This document shows, in pieces, positions 50,146-53,797 of a stretch of DNA of 53,797 nucleotides (position 1 is the first letter of the stretch; every line of letters begins with the position of its first letter). The translations under genes and the position numbers were made by a program. A model generated the notes under the pieces. It was not told the DNA's origin, did no database searches, and saw only the letters and a program-made list of their open reading frames with translations. The DNA is from Clostridia bacterium (lineage in GTDB: Bacteria > Bacillota > Clostridia > Christensenellales > Aristaeellaceae), in assembly GCA_017519405.1 (NCBI GenBank), contig JAFWSH010000011.1, positions 1 through 53,797 of the forward strand, in the 5' to 3' direction.

Positions 50146-51732
50146 TTGACACAGAGGCATCAAAGACTCGGGAAGCCGGCTTCCAGGACAAAAAACTCCA
50201 TATTCAACTTCATCACAGGAATGGGTGGTGAGCTGGTCGGGATTATCCTTCAGTTTGTTGTCCGCACTGTCTTTATCCACACGCTCGGAAAGCAATATTT
50301 GGGAATCGGCAGCGTGTTTTCCAATATCCTGTCGATGCTTTCCCTGGCAGAACTGGGTGTTGGAAGCGCCATCCTGTACAAGCTGTACCAGCCAATCGCG
50401 GAAGAGGACCAGCAGCGGATCACTGTCCTGATGCATTTCTACCGGAGAGTCTACCGGTGGATCGGGCTTGTAATCGGATGCATCGGGCTGCTGATGATTC
50501 CCGTCTTGCCTTATCTGGTGAAGGACTATGGCAAGCTGGCGGCGCTGCAGATCAACCCTGTGTTCATCTTCCTGCTCTACCTGTTCCGCACCATCAGTTC
50601 CTACCTTTTCTTTGCGTATAAGCGGGCGATTATCAAGGCGAACCAACAAGAGTATATTGTGAACCTGGTAAAGCTGGGCGGGACGATTATCTCCAGCATT
50701 GTTCAGATTATCCTGCTCAGTACTGCCCGTGATTTTACGCTGTATGTGGGTGTGCTGATCCTGACAACCATCGGGGAGAATATTGCCATCGCGATCATTG
50801 CCAATATCCGGTATCCGTTCATCAATGAAAAGGATTCGGAGAGGCTTAGCAAAGAAGAGATCAAGGGCGTGGTGAAGGACTGCTACGCGCTGATGATCTA
50901 CAAAATGAACGGGGTGGTGCTGAAGGCGACGGACAATCTGGTGCTCTCCTCTTTTCTGGGGTTGGATTATGTGGCACTCTATTCGAATTATTACATTTTC
51001 TATACCCATATGGGAACCATCATGAACCGTGTGTACGGTTCGGTGGTTCATAGCCTGGGGAATCTGCATGTGACCAACAAAGGCCACAAGGAATATGATG
51101 TGTTTATTCTCATGAACTTCATCACCGCCGTGATCGGCGCGACGGCGTGCATCGGCCTGTTCTGTGTGGCGGATGAATTGATCGATGTATGGGTGGGTTC
51201 CGGCTGGGTGCTCCAGCAGCCCTTCTCAGCGTTGATGGGGCTGGAGATTTACACCTTGGCTGTCCGGCATGAACTGTCCCGTTTCCGCAACAGCATGGGG
51301 CTGTTTCAGCAGGCAAAGTACCGCCCCGTTGCGGGGATGGTGATCAACCTTGTTGTCTCCGTCATCCTGGTCCGGTATTGGGGAATCTGTGGCGTGCTGG
51401 TGGGCACGATTGCTGCGGACTGGTTGACGATTGTCTGGTACGATCCCATCATCATTCACAAATACGGATTCAAAAAGCCTGAGTACATCCGGGGCTACTT
51501 TGTCAGGTACGCTGCTTACACGCTGCTTCTGGTGCTCAGCGGTGCGATCTGTTACCTGATTTGTACACACGTGCTCTCCGGCTTGGGGTGGCTTTCCGTG
51601 GTTGCCCATACTGTTTTCTGCGCGTTGCTGGTGCCGTTGATCTATATCCTGGCGGTGTGGAATAAACCCACTGGCAAGTTTGCCAGGGCCATGCTGATGA
51701 AGATCCTTCGCAAAAAGCGCCAAACCGCATGA
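50146..51732 (+). CDS. Wzx-like polysaccharide flippase
   Basis: The 528-residue protein has about fourteen membrane helices with the MATE/polysaccharide-transport pattern: SIFNFITGMGGELVGIILQF at the start, then VFSNILSMLSLAELGVGSAI, and a central amphipathic KATDNLVLSSFLGLDYVALY. It should flip the lipid-linked repeat unit across the membrane. The start is TTG 50146 with AGAGGGG 5 bases upstream; no ATG lies in the right place. The C-terminus is basic (KILRKKRQTA). Base composition is clearly less GC-rich than the first half of the window. Confidence 0.9.
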   Translation: MTQRHQRLGKPASRTKNSIFNFITGMGGELVGIILQFVVRTVFIHTLGKQYLGIGSVFSNILSMLSLAELGVGSAILYKLYQPIAEEDQQRITVLMHFYRRVYRWIGLVIGCIGLLMIPVLPYLVKDYGKLAALQINPVFIFLLYLFRTISSYLFFAYKRAIIKANQQEYIVNLVKLGGTIISSIVQIILLSTARDFTLYVGVLILTTIGENIAIAIIANIRYPFINEKDSERLSKEEIKGVVKDCYALMIYKMNGVVLKATDNLVLSSFLGLDYVALYSNYYIFYTHMGTIMNRVYGSVVHSLGNLHVTNKGHKEYDVFILMNFITAVIGATACIGLFCVADELIDVWVGSGWVLQQPFSALMGLEIYTLAVRHELSRFRNSMGLFQQAKYRPVAGMVINLVVSVILVRYWGICGVLVGTIAADWLTIVWYDPIIIHKYGFKKPEYIRGYFVRYAAYTLLLVLSGAICYLICTHVLSGLGWLSVVAHTVFCALLVPLIYILAVWNKPTGKFARAMLMKILRKKRQTA

Positions 51733-51759
51733 ACACTAATTCGGATGGAGGACGGATGA

Positions 51760-52356
51760 ATGCCCGATATCGTCATTATGGAGAAACCCGAGTCAGTCTC
51801 CTATGAAGAGATTCACGAAGTGCTCTACCGGGCCCACGAGAGCAACCGGCAGAAGGGCTTTGTGGTGCGTACCGCACTCATGACGGGGGAGCAGCTGGAG
51901 AAGCATATCGGACCCAACGGCAAATGCTTTGTCGCCATGGACGGGGACAAGGTTGTTGGGACAGTTTCCTACAGAATCAAAAAGTGCTCCCTCTGGTGCG
52001 TGAAGGGCCCAGCTGTGGATCGGATTCTTGTAGGTGTGTTACCGGAGTATAAAGGAATGCATATCGCCACAAAGCTTTTCACAGCAGTTTATGACGCTGC
52101 GATAGCCGGCAAGTACAAGTGGATTATATCGGGAACCCAGGATCAAAACACACTAATGCAGGAAATCTGTCTGAAAGATGGCTTTATGAAAGTTGATTTC
52201 TCCTCCGTGAAGCCGGACCACTATGCGGTGATAATGGTAAAATGGCTGGGGAAATGTCCGTATACAAGCACGATGATCAGCATCATGTACATGGCAAAAA
52301 AAGCATATGTCAAGTTACGCTATAAGCCTGGCCATGTAAAGCGTTTTGGAATCTGA
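51760..52356 (+). CDS. GNAT-family acetyltransferase
   Basis: The 198-residue protein has the GNAT core: FVAMDGDKVVGTVSYR, then the acetyl-CoA-binding turn VDRILVGVLPEYKGMHIATKLF (here GMHIATK in the place of RGxGxG/A), and a DGFMKVDF C-terminal strand. A hydrophobic stretch (STMISIMYMAKKAY) and a basic tail end it. It may acetylate an aminosugar or another polymer precursor. It is the last gene of the locus, 27 bases after the flippase, behind GATGGAGGA. I see no terminator after it. Confidence 0.8.
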   Translation: MPDIVIMEKPESVSYEEIHEVLYRAHESNRQKGFVVRTALMTGEQLEKHIGPNGKCFVAMDGDKVVGTVSYRIKKCSLWCVKGPAVDRILVGVLPEYKGMHIATKLFTAVYDAAIAGKYKWIISGTQDQNTLMQEICLKDGFMKVDFSSVKPDHYAVIMVKWLGKCPYTSTMISIMYMAKKAYVKLRYKPGHVKRFGI

Positions 52357-52459
52357 TTAGTACCCGAGAATGATGGATCATGAAAGTGACAGGAAGCTTT
52401 ATAATGACCCCCATGTCAAGACCACCATGTGACAAATCATCGTGAACATCCAGAATCCC

Positions 52460-52488
52460 TTGCTTTTTTCCCAGTTTTCAAATAAAAT
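52460..52488 (+). promoter_or_regulatory. Promoter for the LRR protein gene
   Basis: TTGCTT (52460-52465) and TAAAAT (52483-52488) are separated by 17 bases, within a more AT-rich stretch. The gene starts at 52567. Confidence 0.6.
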
Positions 52489-52566
52489 AACATCCGGGGG
52501 AGTATACATTCCTCTTTTGCTGGTATCAGAAGAATCCCATTGATCATCAGAAAGGAGGCAGCCGCA

Positions 52567-53313
52567 ATGCGTCGAAGCCGGGCATGCAAACCGCTGACGT
52601 GGCTTTTTGTGCTGGCTGTGCTCCTTCTTTTGCGCTGCACCCCGGCGTCGGCCGCCATCGACCCCAGCGCCTTTGAGGGCTGCGAATCCCTGTCGTCCGT
52701 TGCGATTCCTGCGGGAATTACGGAGATTGCGGAGGATGCCTTCGAGGACAGTCCGGAGCTGCAGCTGCGGGGAACCGAGGGGTCGGCGGCCCAGGCCTAC
52801 GCGCTGGCGCATCAGCTGCCCTTCGAGGTCCTCCAGGGCAAGGACGTGTTTTTCCTTCCTGATTCCCTGCAGATGATCGGCGACGAGGCCTTCGCCGGGA
52901 CCGCCGCCCAGGCGGTGCTGCTGCCGGAGTCGGTGACAGCCCTGGGGGACCGGGTCTTCGCGGAGAACGCCCGGCTGCAGTTTGTCAGCATTCCCGAGTC
53001 GGTGGTGATCGCCGGCGCGGAGCTTTTCGCGGGATCGGACCAGGTGGTGATTCTGGGCGCAGCGGAGGGCCCGGCCCGGGACATCGCCGCGGCCAACCGC
53101 CGTCCCTTCCGGGCCATGGACGCCGTGCCCCGGGAGACCCAGCGGCGGACGGCCCTTCAGCGCAGCCCCGGGGGGGACGAGCCCCAGGGGCACGCCCTGG
53201 TGCCCATGCCCGTCCACCATGAGAAACCGACAGGCCGACGCGCCTGTGAGAGCAAACCGGCCCGGCGGCAAGACCGGGCGGACATGCATTTTCTGGATGA
53301 GTATTTTCCGTAG
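52567..53313 (+). CDS. Secreted BspA-like leucine-rich repeat protein
   Basis: The 248-residue product has a signal peptide (about 1-30: an RRSRACK basic start, LTWLFVLAVLLLLRC core and ASA cleavage site; the Cys makes a lipoprotein start just possible). Two to three LRR_5/BspA-type repeats follow, of the form DPSAFEGCESLSSVAIPAGI, GDEAFAGT and GDRVFAENARLQFVSIPESV. Such repeats occur in surface adhesins of gut and oral bacteria. The tail (about 200-248) is basic and His/Arg-rich and ends DMHFLDEYFP. The ATG at 52567 follows AAAGGAGG. It precedes another secreted protein gene by 50 bases. Confidence 0.82.
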   Translation: MRRSRACKPLTWLFVLAVLLLLRCTPASAAIDPSAFEGCESLSSVAIPAGITEIAEDAFEDSPELQLRGTEGSAAQAYALAHQLPFEVLQGKDVFFLPDSLQMIGDEAFAGTAAQAVLLPESVTALGDRVFAENARLQFVSIPESVVIAGAELFAGSDQVVILGAAEGPARDIAAANRRPFRAMDAVPRETQRRTALQRSPGGDEPQGHALVPMPVHHEKPTGRRACESKPARRQDRADMHFLDEYFP

Positions 53314-53316
53314 AGC

Positions 53317-53353
53317 TTCCTCCGCGAGCCTGAATCCATCAAGCGAGGAGGAA
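53317..53353 (+). promoter_or_regulatory. Hairpin covering the ribosome site of the EVTEP-repeat gene
   Basis: TTCCTCC (53317-53323) can pair with GGAGGAA (53347-53353), which contains the Shine-Dalgarno of the gene starting at 53364. The loop is 23 bases. Such pairing could lower translation unless opened by a ribosome finishing the upstream LRR gene, whose stop codon is only 4 bases before the stem. Confidence 0.35.
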
Positions 53354-53363
53354 ACAATCAACC

Positions 53364-53797
53364 ATGAAAAAGATGAGACTGATCAGCTTCCTGCTGGCGC
53401 TGGTCCTGATGGTGACCTTCGTGGCCCCCGTCGGGATGATCGCGGAGGAGGAAGCGGTACAGCCCGAGACCACCCCTGTGGTGGAGACGGTGGAGGCCCC
53501 CGCTGAGGAGCCTGCTCCCGCCTCTGTTGAGGCGCCCGCCGTGCCAGAGGTGACGGAGCCCGAAGTGACGGAGCCCGAAGTGACGGAGCCCGAGGTGACG
53601 GAGCCCGAAGTGACGGAGCCCGAGGTGACGGAGCCCGAGGTGACGGAGCCCGAAGTGACGGAGCCCGAAGTGACGGAGCCCGAAGTGACGGAGCCCGAAG
53701 TGACGGAGCCCGAGGTGACGGAGCCCGAGGTGACGGAGCCCGAGGTGACGGAGCCCGAGGTGACGGAGCCCGAGGTGACGGAGCCCGAGGTGACGGA
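53364..53797 (+). CDS. Secreted protein with EVTEP pentapeptide repeats (partial, runs off the window)
   Basis: The open frame begins with a signal peptide ([20 protein letters not shown], cleavage near IAEEE). An acidic Pro/Glu/Val segment follows (residues 30-61), then a tandem EVTEP array from residue 62 that continues past the window edge after 16 full units. No domain beyond the repeat can be seen. The style matches the repeat protein at 28.3-29.9 kb: signal peptide, acidic Pro-rich start and a tandem Glu/Pro spacer. A surface or secreted role is likely; function cannot be given from this part. Confidence 0.85.
   Translation, partial: MKKMRLISFLLALVLMVTFVAPVGMIAEEEAVQPETTPVVETVEAPAEEPAPASVEAPAVPEVTEPEVTEPEVTEPEVTEPEVTEPEVTEPEVTEPEVTEPEVTEPEVTEPEVTEPEVTEPEVTEPEVTEPEVTEPEVTEPEVT
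53547..53797 (+). repeat. 15-nt tandem repeat, 16 full copies plus 11 bases to the window edge
   Basis: The unit GAGGTGACGGAGCCC encodes EVTEP. The only change across all copies is a silent G/A at the third base of the first codon (units 2, 3, 5 and 8-11 carry A). This near identity points to very recent expansion. The array reaches the window edge, so its length is unknown. Confidence 0.97.

Noticed and set aside
53150-53313. Frameshift in the C-terminal tail of the LRR protein
   Set aside because: The basic tail looks unlike the repeats, but no alternative frame gives a better continuation, and the end (DMHFLDEYFP) looks like ordinary protein.

Overview
The window is a GC-rich bacterial chromosome segment that reads as Gram-positive, most likely a GC-rich member of the Clostridia. 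The evidence is the tuf-rpmG-secE-nusG-rplK-rplA block, RNase Y, sigma-A promoters with 17-base spacers, TTG and GTG starts behind strong Shine-Dalgarno sequences, a CDP-glycerol (teichoic-acid type) polymer locus with LicC/LicD homologues, and secreted proteins with long Glu/Pro repeats. A gut or rumen lineage near Christensenellales is a guess from protein style only. No tRNA, rRNA, CRISPR array, insertion sequence or prophage was seen.

Layout. 1-2.8 kb: translation and secretion genes (3' end of tuf, rpmG, secE with a long acidic tail, nusG, rplK, rplA), closed by a terminator, with no rplJ/rplL after rplA. 2.8-8.2 kb: a small membrane protein, rfbC, a membrane-anchored alpha/beta hydrolase, a nuclease-helicase fusion of XPD/DinG type and a HAD phosphatase. 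8.2-10.2 kb: a promoter and a terminated leader RNA of about 250 nt, then rny. 10.3-22.6 kb: an SGNH hydrolase, an AraC regulator and an iron alcohol dehydrogenase (minus strand, from a MerR-style promoter), a heterodimeric ABC exporter, a frameshifted GH9 glycosidase, an SDR, an esterase, a LexA-like repressor and a YgjV/GNAT-like membrane protein. 22.9-29.9 kb: two minus-strand secreted proteins, one of 1742 residues with VWA, SpaA-like and Spy0128-like modules, one with sixteen 12-residue repeats. 30.1-36.0 kb: regulatory and transport genes with unusual fusions: an HTH-receiver protein with a LytS-like kinase, then an HTH-SpoT-like HD protein followed by a one-polypeptide amino-acid ABC transporter. 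36.3-52.4 kb: a surface polysaccharide / glycerol-phosphate polymer locus from a strong promoter. 52.5 kb to the end: a BspA-like LRR protein and the start of a secreted protein made of EVTEP repeats, cut by the window edge.

How the parts work together. In the polymer locus a phosphoglycosyl transferase starts the lipid-linked unit, a GpsA-TagD fusion makes CDP-glycerol, three TagB/TagF-like enzymes and two GT2 enzymes extend it, two acyltransferases and LicC/LicD-like proteins decorate it, and an EpsG-like polymerase and a Wzx-like flippase assemble and export it. The best candidate for something undescribed is the pair at 32.3-36.0 kb. There a DNA-binding protein fused to an alarmone-hydrolase-like HD domain is 14 bases upstream of an all-in-one amino-acid transporter whose substrate-binding domain looks circularly permuted and whose C-terminus looks like a GHKL ATPase domain. 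This would be a direct genetic link between alarmone metabolism and amino-acid uptake.
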